From: Pedomonas sp051304405
GTDB lineage: Bacteria; Pseudomonadota; Alphaproteobacteria; Sphingomonadales; Sphingomonadaceae
Direction: 5' to 3'
Assembly (NCBI RefSeq): GCF_051304405.1
Contig: NZ_JBPPGG010000001.1
Location: 1,116,001-1,180,000, forward strand
DNA: 64,000 nt
Under the pieces are notes generated by a model. That model was given only the letters and a program-made list of their open reading frames with translations, did no database searches and had not been told where the DNA came from. Shown in pieces: positions 1-7,432 of the stretch; positions within the stretch are counted from its first letter, which is position 1; each line of letters begins with the position of its first letter. Position numbers and translations under genes: made by a program.

Positions 1-320
1 CCTGGGCGACGGCCGCCTCCGCCTGGGCCAACGGCGCGCTGCTCTATGCCGTGCTGCGCCGCCAGGGCGCGTTCCGCTTCGATCGCCGCTTCCTGCGGCG
101 CACGCTGGGCGCGGCGGCGGCCTCCGCCGTGATGGCGGCGGCGCTGGCGGCGCTCCTTCGCCTCTCCCCGCTGCGCTTCGACGGCACCGCGCCCGAGCGG
201 GTGGCGGCGGTGGCGGCGGCGGTGGCGGCGGGCGGGGTGGTCTATTTTGCCGCCGCTGCCCTGTTCGGCGCGTTGCCCCTCGGCGAATTGCGAGCCCGTC
301 TGCGGCGCGCGGGCGATTGA
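1..320 (+). CDS. murJ: MurJ lipid II flippase, C-terminal fragment (5' end outside window)
   Basis: Open frame from base 3 to the TGA at 320; the start lies upstream of the window. The 105 visible residues read as the last transmembrane part of a MurJ/MviN polysaccharide flippase: an AWANGALLYAVLRR segment, a basic loop (FDRRFLRR), then two Ala/Leu/Val-rich hydrophobic stretches and a basic tail. The segment aligns by eye with the C-terminus of the complete murJ at 53807-55339 (GAWVNVGLVIVLARRKGYF...DARFRR). MurJ flips lipid II across the inner membrane for peptidoglycan synthesis. It sits directly upstream of trpS, a pairing common in alphaproteobacteria. The genome therefore carries two MurJ-family genes, unless this copy is a pseudogene upstream, which cannot be seen here. 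Confidence 0.8.
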   Translation, partial: WATAASAWANGALLYAVLRRQGAFRFDRRFLRRTLGAAAASAVMAAALAALLRLSPLRFDGTAPERVAAVAAAVAAGGVVYFAAAALFGALPLGELRARLRRAGD

Positions 321-412
321 CCGCACCGCCCTGAGTGCTATGACCCGGCACGGTTGAAGTGCGCCGTTCGGGCCGGAAGGCGGCCGGGCGGCAGGCGACA
401 GGAACGAAAGCC

Positions 413-1414
413 ATGACCAAGCGCGTGTTCTCCGGCATCCAGCCCACCGGCAATCTGCATCTCGGCAACTATCTGGGAGCGATTCGGAACTGGGTGCGCT
501 GGCAGGACGAAGCCCCGTGCATCTTCTCCGTGGTCGACCTGCACGCCATTACCGTGCGCCAGAACCCGGCCGAGCTGCGGGCCCAGACCCGCGAGATGGC
601 GGCGGCGATCCTGGCGGCGGGCGTTGATCCGGCGAAGGCGGTGCTGTTCAACCAGAGCGCGGTCCGGGCCCATGCCGAGCTGTGCTGGGTGCTGAACTGC
701 GTCGCGCGCATCGGCTGGCTCAACCGCATGACCCAGTTCAAGGAGAAGGCGGGCAAGGACCGCGAGGGCGCGAGCGTCGGCCTCTACGTCTACCCCGTGC
801 TCCAGGCGGCGGACATTCTCGTCTACCTCGCCACCCACGTGCCGGTGGGCGAGGACCAGAAGCAGCACATCGAGCTGGCCCGCGACATCGCGCAGAAGTT
901 CAACAACGACTACGAGACCGAGCTGTTCGTGCTGCCCGAGCCGGTCATCACCGGCCCGGCGACGCGCGTCATGAGCCTGCGCGACGGCACCAAGAAGATG
1001 AGCAAGTCCGACCCCTCGGACATGAGCCGCATCAACCTCACCGACACGGCGGACGACATCGTCAGCAAGATCAAGAAGGCCAAGACCGACCCCGAGGTGC
1101 TGCCGGAATCCGTCGAGGGGCTGGAAGGCCGCCCCGAGGCGCAGAATCTGGTGGGCATCTACGCCGCGCTGGCCGAGACCACGCCCCAGGCGGTGCTGGC
1201 CGAGTTCGCGGGCAAGGGCTTCGGCGTGTTCAAGCCCGCGCTGGCGGAGCTGACCGTCTCCCGCCTCGCCCCCATCGCCACCCGCTTCCGGGAGCTGCTG
1301 GCCGACCCGGCCTATGTGGACTCGGTGCTGCGCGAGGGCGCGGAGAAGGCGGACGCCATCGCCCGCCCGGTGCTGGACAAGGTCTACGATACGGTTGGTT
1401 TCCTGCGTCCGTAA
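413..1414 (+). CDS. trpS: Tryptophan--tRNA ligase
   Basis: Class Ic aminoacyl-tRNA synthetase that charges tRNA-Trp with tryptophan using ATP in the cytoplasm; 333 residues, normal length. The HIGH-type signature is HLGN at residues 16-19 within GIQPTGNLHLGNYLG, and KMSKS is at 195-199. The ATG at 413 is chosen because the protein then begins MTKRVFSGIQPTG, as in the family; the frame is open further upstream but that extension is Arg/Gly-rich and unlike TrpS. It follows murJ on the same strand after about 90 bases. A 10-bp hairpin with one G-T pair lies just after the stop (1438-1459) but lacks a T-run. Confidence 0.97.
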   Translation: MTKRVFSGIQPTGNLHLGNYLGAIRNWVRWQDEAPCIFSVVDLHAITVRQNPAELRAQTREMAAAILAAGVDPAKAVLFNQSAVRAHAELCWVLNCVARIGWLNRMTQFKEKAGKDREGASVGLYVYPVLQAADILVYLATHVPVGEDQKQHIELARDIAQKFNNDYETELFVLPEPVITGPATRVMSLRDGTKKMSKSDPSDMSRINLTDTADDIVSKIKKAKTDPEVLPESVEGLEGRPEAQNLVGIYAALAETTPQAVLAEFAGKGFGVFKPALAELTVSRLAPIATRFRELLADPAYVDSVLREGAEKADAIARPVLDKVYDTVGFLRP

Positions 1415-1703
1415 GGCGTAGCAGGGGGGCAACGGCCGCGCCTGGCTCAAGCCGGGCGCGTCTGCGCCTCTGTTCGGCTTAAAATATTGTTCTTCTAAAA
1501 CAATCCCTTTGCGCTTGATCGGCGGGAGGGGCACAATACCTTTCGTGCGCTGCGGACGACGACCGGGATATGGCCCGAGCGCCATCACCGCAGTGGTTTG
1601 CGCTTGTTCAGACGGGGTTCACCCCCTGCTCCTTACCGTGGATTGCGGGAAGCCCCGAAACGAACGCGCCTGAAATGCGAGATGGGCCTTGGGAGTAAGG
1701 TTT

Positions 1704-2342
1704 ATGCCCCATATCGGTAAGGTTGTTGCTGGCGTGATGCTGCTGTTCCTGGCGGCCTGTGCCAGCCAGATCAAAACGGACGTGGCCCGGTTCCACCGGA
1801 TGCCCGCGCCGCAGGGCGAATCCTTCCGCGTTGTGGCGATGGATCCGAAGAAGCAGGACAGCCTGGAGTTCGCCACCTACGCCGAATACGTCGCGGCCGA
1901 GATGGTGAAGCAGGGCTACACCCGCGCGCAGGATGCGGGCTCCGCCACGCTGGAGGTGCGGGTGGACTATGCCGTCTCCCCCGGTCAGGAGAAGATCGCC
2001 ACCCGGCCCGGCACCTCGATTGCTCCCTACTACTACAGCTGGCATCGCCGGGTGTTCTACCCCTGGGGTTGGGGCGCCTATGATCCCTTCTGGGGCGGTC
2101 CGTTCACCGAGCCCGAGATCTATTCCTACACCGTCTACACCCGGAGCATGACCATGGACATCGTGCGCCCGGGCGCCGAGGGCGGGAATACGGTGCCGCT
2201 GTTCGAGGGCCGCGTGGTGTCGGTGGGCAAGGACAATCGCCTGCCCGAAGTGATGCCCTATCTGGTTCAGGCCATGTTTACCGATTTCCCGGGAACCTCG
2301 GGCGTCACCAAGCAGGTGAAGATCGACCTGCCGAGCAAGTAA
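1704..2342 (+). CDS. DUF4136 family lipoprotein
   Basis: 212-residue predicted lipoprotein. A basic N-terminus and hydrophobic stretch end in a lipobox (FLAAC, Cys19), so the mature protein should be membrane anchored. The body matches the DUF4136 pattern: a Y-A-x-Y-V segment, then a Tyr/Trp/Gly-rich stretch around residues 110-150 (WGWGAYDPFWGG), and a later EGRVVSVG motif. No enzymatic function is known for this family. The ATG at 1704 has a GGAG Shine-Dalgarno 8 bases upstream; the TTG at 1689 is in frame but worse placed. The 289 bases between trpS and this gene hold a weak AT-rich inverted repeat near 1485-1503 and otherwise nothing I recognise. Confidence 0.8.
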   Translation: MPHIGKVVAGVMLLFLAACASQIKTDVARFHRMPAPQGESFRVVAMDPKKQDSLEFATYAEYVAAEMVKQGYTRAQDAGSATLEVRVDYAVSPGQEKIATRPGTSIAPYYYSWHRRVFYPWGWGAYDPFWGGPFTEPEIYSYTVYTRSMTMDIVRPGAEGGNTVPLFEGRVVSVGKDNRLPEVMPYLVQAMFTDFPGTSGVTKQVKIDLPSK

Positions 2343-2356
2343 ATTTTAATCTGGTT

Positions 2357-2403
2357 CGATCACCCTGATGGCGGAGCAAGTGCGTTTCCTTTCAGGGTGA
2401 TCG
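2357..2403 (+). other. 12-bp inverted repeat between two genes
   Basis: CGATCACCCTGA at 2357-2368 is perfectly complementary to TCAGGGTGATCG at 2392-2403, with a 23-base loop. It lies 15 bases after the lipoprotein stop and 34 bases before the next start. There is no T-run, so it is not a standard intrinsic terminator; it may protect mRNA 3' ends or bind a protein. Confidence 0.5.
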
Positions 2404-2436
2404 GCCAAACCGCATTCGCAACAGCAAGGGGGAGCA

Positions 2437-3504
2437 ATGCTGGGCTGGATGGACGGGATGAGACGGTGGGTTCATTCCACGGCCCTCCGGCAGGGTGCCG
2501 CCCCTGACGCCCAGGCTCCGGTTGCTCTCTCCTTTCGCACCCATCCCGTCCGGGCGACGCTGGCGCTGCTCAGCCGCTCCCGCGCCGGGTTCGCGGCGGC
2601 GCTGGTGGCGGGGTTCCTGCTGCTCTACTTCGGCCTTGGCGGCATTCTCGCCTCCACCATCGACGACAATCTGGCCTTCCGCCCCTCGGCGGCGGATCTT
2701 CCCCCCGGCGGCAGCGTCGCCGTGGCCATGGCCAGCGCCATTCTCGACCGCGAGGTGAACGAGCACGGCTGGGTGCCGGATGATCCCTGGTTCTATCCGT
2801 CGGCGCTGGCGGACAACATGCCCGCCTGGCAGAGCGGAATCCGCATGGGCGCGCTGCGCTTCACCGCCGCGCTGCTGGCCCGGCAGCCGCAGGATCCTGA
2901 TCTCCTGAAGGCGAACGAGGCGCTGGAAGTCCGCCCGGACCGCTGGTGGATCGGGCCGGGTTGGCCGTGGCTCCGCGCCACCTCCGCCTCCACCTATGAC
3001 GACGCCGTGGACGCGATCCGCGCCTACAACGCCCGCGTGGCGAAGGACGGCACGCTCCTGACCCGGGACGCGGCGACGCTGTCCGTGCTGCTGGACGATC
3101 TGGCTCGGGCGCTGGGCGAGGCCGGGGACAGGCTGGCGCTGCATCTGGAAGGTGGCGCGGCCGGCGGCGACGGCAAGCGCCTGGGCAACGACGAAATCTT
3201 CTATGCCGTGCGGGGGCAGGCCTACGTCACGTCCCTCATCCTCAACGGCCTGCGCGAGGATTTCGGCCCCCTCATCCGCCAGCGCCAGCTTGCGGCCCGC
3301 TGGGCGTCCATGGCCCGCAGCCTGGAGCAGGTGGTGGATCTGAACCCGCTGGTGGTCACCGCCGGCAGGCCGGGCAGCTTCCTCATCAAGAACCACCTGA
3401 TGGAGCAGGGCTTCGCCCTCCAGCGCACCGAGGAGCAGTTGCGGGCGCTCGCCGCCGAGCTGCGGCGCGCCCCGGTGCCGCCCGCCGCGACGCCGCGCCG
3501 GTAG
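2437..3504 (+). CDS. DUF2333 family membrane-anchored protein
   Basis: 355-residue protein resembling the DUF2333 family, which has no assigned function. One strong transmembrane segment at about residues 51-71 (Ala/Leu/Phe-rich) follows a basic stretch. The rest is hydrophilic and probably periplasmic, with a characteristic HGW-VPDDPWFYPSA region (near 108-121), then helical segments with DDAVDAIRAYNARV. The family assignment rests on overall pattern rather than a catalytic motif. It lies 95 bases after the lipoprotein gene on the same strand, so co-transcription is possible. The C-terminus is Arg/Ala/Pro-rich and probably disordered. Confidence 0.7.
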   Translation: MLGWMDGMRRWVHSTALRQGAAPDAQAPVALSFRTHPVRATLALLSRSRAGFAAALVAGFLLLYFGLGGILASTIDDNLAFRPSAADLPPGGSVAVAMASAILDREVNEHGWVPDDPWFYPSALADNMPAWQSGIRMGALRFTAALLARQPQDPDLLKANEALEVRPDRWWIGPGWPWLRATSASTYDDAVDAIRAYNARVAKDGTLLTRDAATLSVLLDDLARALGEAGDRLALHLEGGAAGGDGKRLGNDEIFYAVRGQAYVTSLILNGLREDFGPLIRQRQLAARWASMARSLEQVVDLNPLVVTAGRPGSFLIKNHLMEQGFALQRTEEQLRALAAELRRAPVPPAATPRR

Positions 3505-3576
3505 CCGGAGCAGTCCAACACGGGAAGAACGCGCGGGCATGCGGAGGGCGCGCGGTCCCCCGCACCCTTGCGGCTG

Positions 3577-4506
3577 TCAGAACCACGCCCTCACGCCCAG
3601 CACCAGCGCCCATCCGCCCGTGTCTTCATCGCGGGCGCGGGCAAGGTCGCGGGTGTCGCCGAACAGGCGCTGGTATTCCACGCCCACATACGGGGCGAAC
3701 TCCGGCACGACCTCGTAGCGCAGGCGCACCCCGGCTTCGAGCGCGGACAGGCCCGCGCCGATGCCCAGTTCGGGCACGTCCTGCGCCGCCAGGTCCACTT
3801 CCGCGCGCGGCTGGAGGATCAGGCGGTTGGTGAGGCGCATGTCGTGCTCCGCCTCAAGCCGGGCGGTCAGGTCGCCCTTCTCCGAGAGGAACAGCGCCGC
3901 GTCCACCTCGAACCAGTAGGGGGCAAGGCCCTGCACGCCCAGCACCGCGTGGGCGCGGTCCGGCCCGGTGCGGCCGGAGTGGGGGCGGATGTCGTAGCGC
4001 ACGCCCGTCTGCAGATCGAAGAACGGCGCGACCGCATGGCTCCACAGCGCCTGGAATTCGGCGCGCTCCAGCGCGTCGCCGAACGCGCCGTGGCCTTCGG
4101 TCTTGAGCCACAGCTTGTCGTAGTCGCCGCCCCACCAGCCCTGCGCGTCCCACACATAGCCGTCGTGGCCGTCGCGGACCCGGGCTTCCAGCCGGTCCGC
4201 CATCACCATGGCGCCCCGGAACCGCCCGTGCATGTCGATGAGCCCGGCCTTGCGTGCCCGCGCCATCGCCGCCGGGTCCCACACGGTGTCGGCGGCGTGC
4301 TCCGGCCCGGTCAGCGCCTCGGGCGGCGGGGGCGCGAGCGGCGGCAGCGCGCCGCGCGCGGGCATGGAATGCCCGGCGTGGGGGTCGGCCGGGGCGGCGG
4401 GGTGGCCGCCGCCATGGTGCCCGGCATGGGGGTCAGCCTGACGGGCCGCAACCGGCGCGGTCAGCGCCGCCAGCGCGCAGGCGGCAAGGAGGGCGCGGCG
4501 GATCAT
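3577..4506 (-). CDS. copB: Copper resistance protein B, outer-membrane
   Basis: 309-residue PcoB/CopB-family protein. The N-terminus has a signal peptide (about residues 1-21) followed by a His/Met-rich copper-binding region (HAGHHGGGH, HAGHSM). The body is the CopB beta-barrel, with alternating strands such as AEVDLAAQD, VRLRYEVVPEF and PYVGVEYQRLFG, ending in aromatic VRAWF as outer-membrane proteins do. The start ATG overlaps the copA stop (TGATG), so the genes are translationally coupled. It is thought to sequester or export copper at the outer membrane with CopA. The frame is open upstream through copA, but only this start gives a signal peptide. Confidence 0.93.
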   Translation of the reverse strand: MIRRALLAACALAALTAPVAARQADPHAGHHGGGHPAAPADPHAGHSMPARGALPPLAPPPPEALTGPEHAADTVWDPAAMARARKAGLIDMHGRFRGAMVMADRLEARVRDGHDGYVWDAQGWWGGDYDKLWLKTEGHGAFGDALERAEFQALWSHAVAPFFDLQTGVRYDIRPHSGRTGPDRAHAVLGVQGLAPYWFEVDAALFLSEKGDLTARLEAEHDMRLTNRLILQPRAEVDLAAQDVPELGIGAGLSALEAGVRLRYEVVPEFAPYVGVEYQRLFGDTRDLARARDEDTGGWALVLGVRAWF

Positions 4507-6338
4507 CACGGCTCTCCTCCGCCATGGTGGGCGTGGTGCCCGCCGTGATCCCCGCCGCCGTGATCCTCGCCGTGGCCCTGATGGTTCTGCGGCGGCGGTG
4601 GCGCGGCGGCGTCGTCCAGCGGGCGGATCTTCACCACGTTCATCATCCCGGCGTGCATGTGGTAGAGCAGGTGGCAGTGGAACGCCCAGTCGCCCGGCGC
4701 GTCCGCCGTCAGGTCGAAGCTGGCGATGCCGCCGGGCATCACGTTCACCGTGTGCTTGACCGGGTTCCCGCCCGGCATTCCCGTCACCACCTCGAAGAAG
4801 TGGCCGTGCAGGTGGATGGGGTGGTTCATCATGCTGTTGTTGATGAGGCGCACCCGCACCCGCTCGCCCCGCGCCAGCCGGATCGGCTCCAGCCCCTCGT
4901 TCAGCTTCTGCCCGTCGAACGACCACATGAACCGCTCCATGTTGCCGGTCAGGTGGATGTCGATGCGCCGCGCGGGCGGCCGCCTGTCGGGGAAGGGCAC
5001 CAGCGGCGAGAGGTGGTGGTAGGTCAGCACCCGGTGCGGCGCGTTCTCCAGCCCCAGCGGGCGGTCCGCCGTGCGGTCCACCGGCATGGGGGAGACCATG
5101 TCCACACCCACGCCCGCCTTCACCGTCTCCGGCAGCCGGGAGGTGTCCCGCATGGCGTGGCCTCCGCCGTGGCTCCCACCGTGCTCCCCGCCGTGCTCCT
5201 CCATCCCGCCCATGCCCATGTCGCGCATGGAAAGGGTGGGGCGGGGGCGCAAGGGCGGCACCGGGGCTTCCATCCCCGGCCTTGGCGCCAGCGTCGCCCG
5301 GCCCAGCCCCGAGCGGTCGATGGACTCGGCCACCAGCGTGTAGGCCTTCGCCTCTGCGGGGGTGACGATCACGTCATAGGTCTCGGCGACGGAAATCTGG
5401 AACTCGTCCGTCTCCACCGGCTTCACGTTCTGCCCGTCCGCCTGCACCACCGTCATCGGCAGGCCGGGAATCCGCACGTTGAAGATGGTCATGGCCGAGG
5501 CGTTGATGATGCGCAGCCGCACCCGCTCGCCGGGCGTGAACAGGCCGGTCCAGTTCTCGCCCGGCCCGTGGCCGTTGATGAGGTAGGTGTAGAGGCTCCC
5601 GGTCACGTCCGCGATGTCGGTGGGGTCCATCCGCATCCGGCCCCAGGCGAGGCGCTCCATCGGCGTCATGCGCTCCTCGGGGTCGCCGCCCGCCAGCAGG
5701 CCCAGCACGGTCTGGCGCTGGCGGTTGAAGTAGCCTCCCTGCTGTTTCACCTTCTCGACGATCCGGTGCGGGTGCAGGTACGTCCAGTCGGAGAGCACGA
5801 TCACGTGCTCCCGGTCACAGGCCACCGGGTCGGGCTCCGCCGGGTCGATGACGAGCGGGCCATAGTGGCCCTGCTGCTCCTGAAGGCCGGAGTGGCTGTG
5901 GTACCAGTAGGTGCCGTTCTGGCGGACCGGGAACTCGTAGGTGAAGGTGGCCCCGGGCGCGATGCCGGGGAAGCTGATGCCCGGCACGCCGTCCATGTGG
6001 AACGGCAGGATCAGCCCGTGCCAGTGGATGGAGGTGTCCTCGTCCGCCAGGTCATTCCGCACGTGGAGGCGGACGATCTGCCCCTCCCGCAGGCGAATGA
6101 GCGGGGCGGGCAGCACGCCGTTCACCGTCACCGCATGGCCGGTGCGGCCGCCCACGGTGAAATGGCTCGCGCCGATGCGCAGGTGAATGTCCTCGCCGGA
6201 GAGGGCTGTCCCCGCGGGCGCGAGACCGGCGGAGCCGCTGCGCGCCCAGGCCGGCAGCAGGGACGAAAGGCCGAGGCCCGCCAGGCCCAGCGCGCCCGCC
6301 CGCAACAACGTCCGGCGCTCGATAGAGAGGGTCATCAT
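4506..6338 (-). CDS. copA: Copper resistance multicopper oxidase (CopA/PcoA)
   Basis: About 610-residue periplasmic multicopper oxidase that oxidises Cu(I) to less toxic Cu(II). The N-terminus has a twin-arginine export signal (ERRTLLRAGALGLAGLGL). Copper ligands are visible: HWHG (105-108) and HSH (147-149) in the first cupredoxin domain, and HPIHLHGH plus HCHLLYHMHAGM near the C-terminus for the type 1 and trinuclear sites. A Met/His-rich linker (MGMGGMEEHGGEHGG) at about 350-375 and a His-rich tail are typical of CopA. Two adjacent ATGs (6338, 6335) are possible; AAGGA lies 4 or 7 bases upstream respectively. It forms an operon with copB behind the promoter at 6375-6405. Confidence 0.96.
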   Translation of the reverse strand: MMTLSIERRTLLRAGALGLAGLGLSSLLPAWARSGSAGLAPAGTALSGEDIHLRIGASHFTVGGRTGHAVTVNGVLPAPLIRLREGQIVRLHVRNDLADEDTSIHWHGLILPFHMDGVPGISFPGIAPGATFTYEFPVRQNGTYWYHSHSGLQEQQGHYGPLVIDPAEPDPVACDREHVIVLSDWTYLHPHRIVEKVKQQGGYFNRQRQTVLGLLAGGDPEERMTPMERLAWGRMRMDPTDIADVTGSLYTYLINGHGPGENWTGLFTPGERVRLRIINASAMTIFNVRIPGLPMTVVQADGQNVKPVETDEFQISVAETYDVIVTPAEAKAYTLVAESIDRSGLGRATLAPRPGMEAPVPPLRPRPTLSMRDMGMGGMEEHGGEHGGSHGGGHAMRDTSRLPETVKAGVGVDMVSPMPVDRTADRPLGLENAPHRVLTYHHLSPLVPFPDRRPPARRIDIHLTGNMERFMWSFDGQKLNEGLEPIRLARGERVRVRLINNSMMNHPIHLHGHFFEVVTGMPGGNPVKHTVNVMPGGIASFDLTADAPGDWAFHCHLLYHMHAGMMNVVKIRPLDDAAAPPPPQNHQGHGEDHGGGDHGGHHAHHGGGEP

Positions 6339-6374
6339 CCGGTCCTTGCTCGGCAACTGGAAGGAAGCGCCGCC

Positions 6375-6405
6375 AGTCTACGAGTTGACACCATGTGAAG
6401 GTCAA
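6375..6405 (-). promoter_or_regulatory. MerR/CueR-type promoter-operator for copAB
   Basis: On the minus strand TTGACC (6405-6400) and TAGACT (6380-6375) are separated by 19 bases, the stretched spacing typical of MerR-family activated promoters. The spacer lies over an inverted repeat TTGAC-N11-GTCAA (6385-6405). It lies about 40 bases upstream of the copA start. A CueR-like copper sensor is the expected regulator; no merR-family gene is present in the window. Confidence 0.6.
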
Positions 6406-6485
6406 GGCCGTCCATGGGACATGCTCCCCGCTGCCCCGCGCAAGCGCCGCTTGCGGGCGGCCCCCGCCAATGGCAAAGTTGAGCC

Positions 6486-7040
6486 ATGGCTGAACAGTCC
6501 AATCCTCCGCCATCCGGCGCTCCTCCCGAAGGGGGCCGTCCGGGCAGCGGCAGCGGCAACAATGGCGGGCGCACCCGCAAATATGTTGTGGTTGTCGACC
6601 AGACGCCGGAATGCCGGGTCGCCTTGCGCTATGCGGCCGGACGCGCCCGCCACACCCCGGGCGGCCGGGTCGTCATCCTCTACGTGCTGCCGCCGCTGGA
6701 CTTCGTGCAGTGGGGCGGCGTCCAGAACGTCATGGAGCAGGAAGCCCGCGAGCAGGCCGAAGCCCTGCTGGAGGCCTTCGCGGTGGACGTGGCGAACATC
6801 TGCGGCTCTCCGCCCCAGCTGGAAATCCGGCGCGGCAAGGCGGCCGAACAGGTGCTCTCCATCATCCGCGACGACCCGGACGTGGTGCGCCTCATCCTCG
6901 CCTCCTCCGCCAAGGGAGACCCCGGCCCGCTGGTGAGCTTCTTCTCCGGCCAGATCTCCGGTTCCCTGCCGTGCCCCGTCACCATCGTGCCCGGCAGCCT
7001 CTCGCCCGAAGCCACCGACGCCATCGCGCAGATTGACTGA
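6486..7040 (+). CDS. Universal stress protein (UspA family)
   Basis: 184-residue single-domain Usp protein. The first 30 residues are Pro/Gly-rich and probably disordered; the Usp fold starts at KYVVVVDQTPECRVALRYA. The nucleotide-binding end is visible as LASSAKGDPGPLVSFFSGQISGSLPCPVTIVPG read in pieces: a small-residue loop followed by G-x9-G(S) and a terminal VTIVP strand. Usp proteins bind ATP or related nucleotides and support survival under stress. It is divergent from copA across 147 bases, so the copper promoter region may influence both, but that is inference. Confidence 0.88.
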   Translation: MAEQSNPPPSGAPPEGGRPGSGSGNNGGRTRKYVVVVDQTPECRVALRYAAGRARHTPGGRVVILYVLPPLDFVQWGGVQNVMEQEAREQAEALLEAFAVDVANICGSPPQLEIRRGKAAEQVLSIIRDDPDVVRLILASSAKGDPGPLVSFFSGQISGSLPCPVTIVPGSLSPEATDAIAQID

Positions 7041-7065
7041 TCCGGTTGGGGTTCAAGGATCTTTT

Positions 7066-7245
7066 GCAGGAGGGACTCGGTCCCTCCTGCACCTCCCGTC
7101 GTTTGCCGGGCCGCGTTTCCGGTGCGCCTTCTGATATGGGTCGCACGGTGGGAACCCCGACGAAAGAGAACTGGGCCGCGCCCTTTCTGCCGCGCACGTC
7201 CCGATAAATGAATGGGAGGTGCAGGAGGGTCTGCGACCCTCCTGC
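7066..7245. repeat. Dispersed double-hairpin element, copy A
   Basis: Left hairpin 7066-7090 (11-bp stem GCAGGAGGGAC, loop TCG) is followed by ACCTCCCGTCGTTTG. Right hairpin 7221-7245 (11-bp stem GCAGGAGGGTC, loop TGC) is preceded by GATAAATGAATGGGAGGT. The two arms are near reverse complements, making an imperfect inverted repeat. It lies in the 392-base gap between the convergent ends of the usp and flavin oxidoreductase genes. Five related copies (B-F) are listed below. Confidence 0.85.
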
Positions 7246-7341
7246 TTTATCCATTTGTTTGTCTCCGCAAACGGGAGGGTCTGCGACCCTCCTGCTTTAT
7301 CCATTTGTTTGCCTCCGCAAACGGGAGGGTCTGCGCCCCTC
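7224..7341. repeat. 50-bp tandem repeat built on the right hairpin of copy A
   Basis: A 50-base unit containing GGAGGGTCTGCGACCCTCC and TTTATCCATTTGTTTG repeats with exact 50-base period (units begin near 7225, 7275 and 7325; the third is partial). Units differ by one or two bases. Each copy regenerates the GC-rich hairpin of element A, so the element has been extended by tandem duplication. Confidence 0.85.
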
Positions 7342-7381
7342 CGGCAAGAGGAACCCTCTCGGTAAGACCCCGGAAAAACAA

Positions 7382-7408
7382 AAAAGCCCGGCGGGGTGCC
7401 GGGCTTTT
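7382..7408 (-). terminator. Bidirectional intrinsic terminator
   Basis: AAAAGCCCGGC (7382-7392), loop GGGGT, GCCGGGCTTTT (7398-7408): an 11-bp perfect stem with A and T runs on either side. It lies 25 bases after the flavin oxidoreductase stop on the minus strand and can also stop plus-strand readthrough from the usp side. Confidence 0.85.
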
Positions 7409-7432
7409 CTGTTTGTGGAGCGCGGGTTCGGC

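Noticed and set aside
1438..1459. Terminator after trpS
   Set aside because: A good stem with a two-base loop but no T-run within 20 bases; left as a note in the trpS entry.
4254..6398. Very long open frame antisense to copA, and similar ones opposite pnp, infB and the TonB receptor gene
   Set aside because: High GC third positions keep opposite frames open. The translations are low-complexity (His/Arg/Val/Gly-rich) with no recognisable domain.
7224..7341. CRISPR-like array
   Set aside because: Units are contiguous with 50-base period and no unique spacers; it is a tandem duplication of a hairpin.
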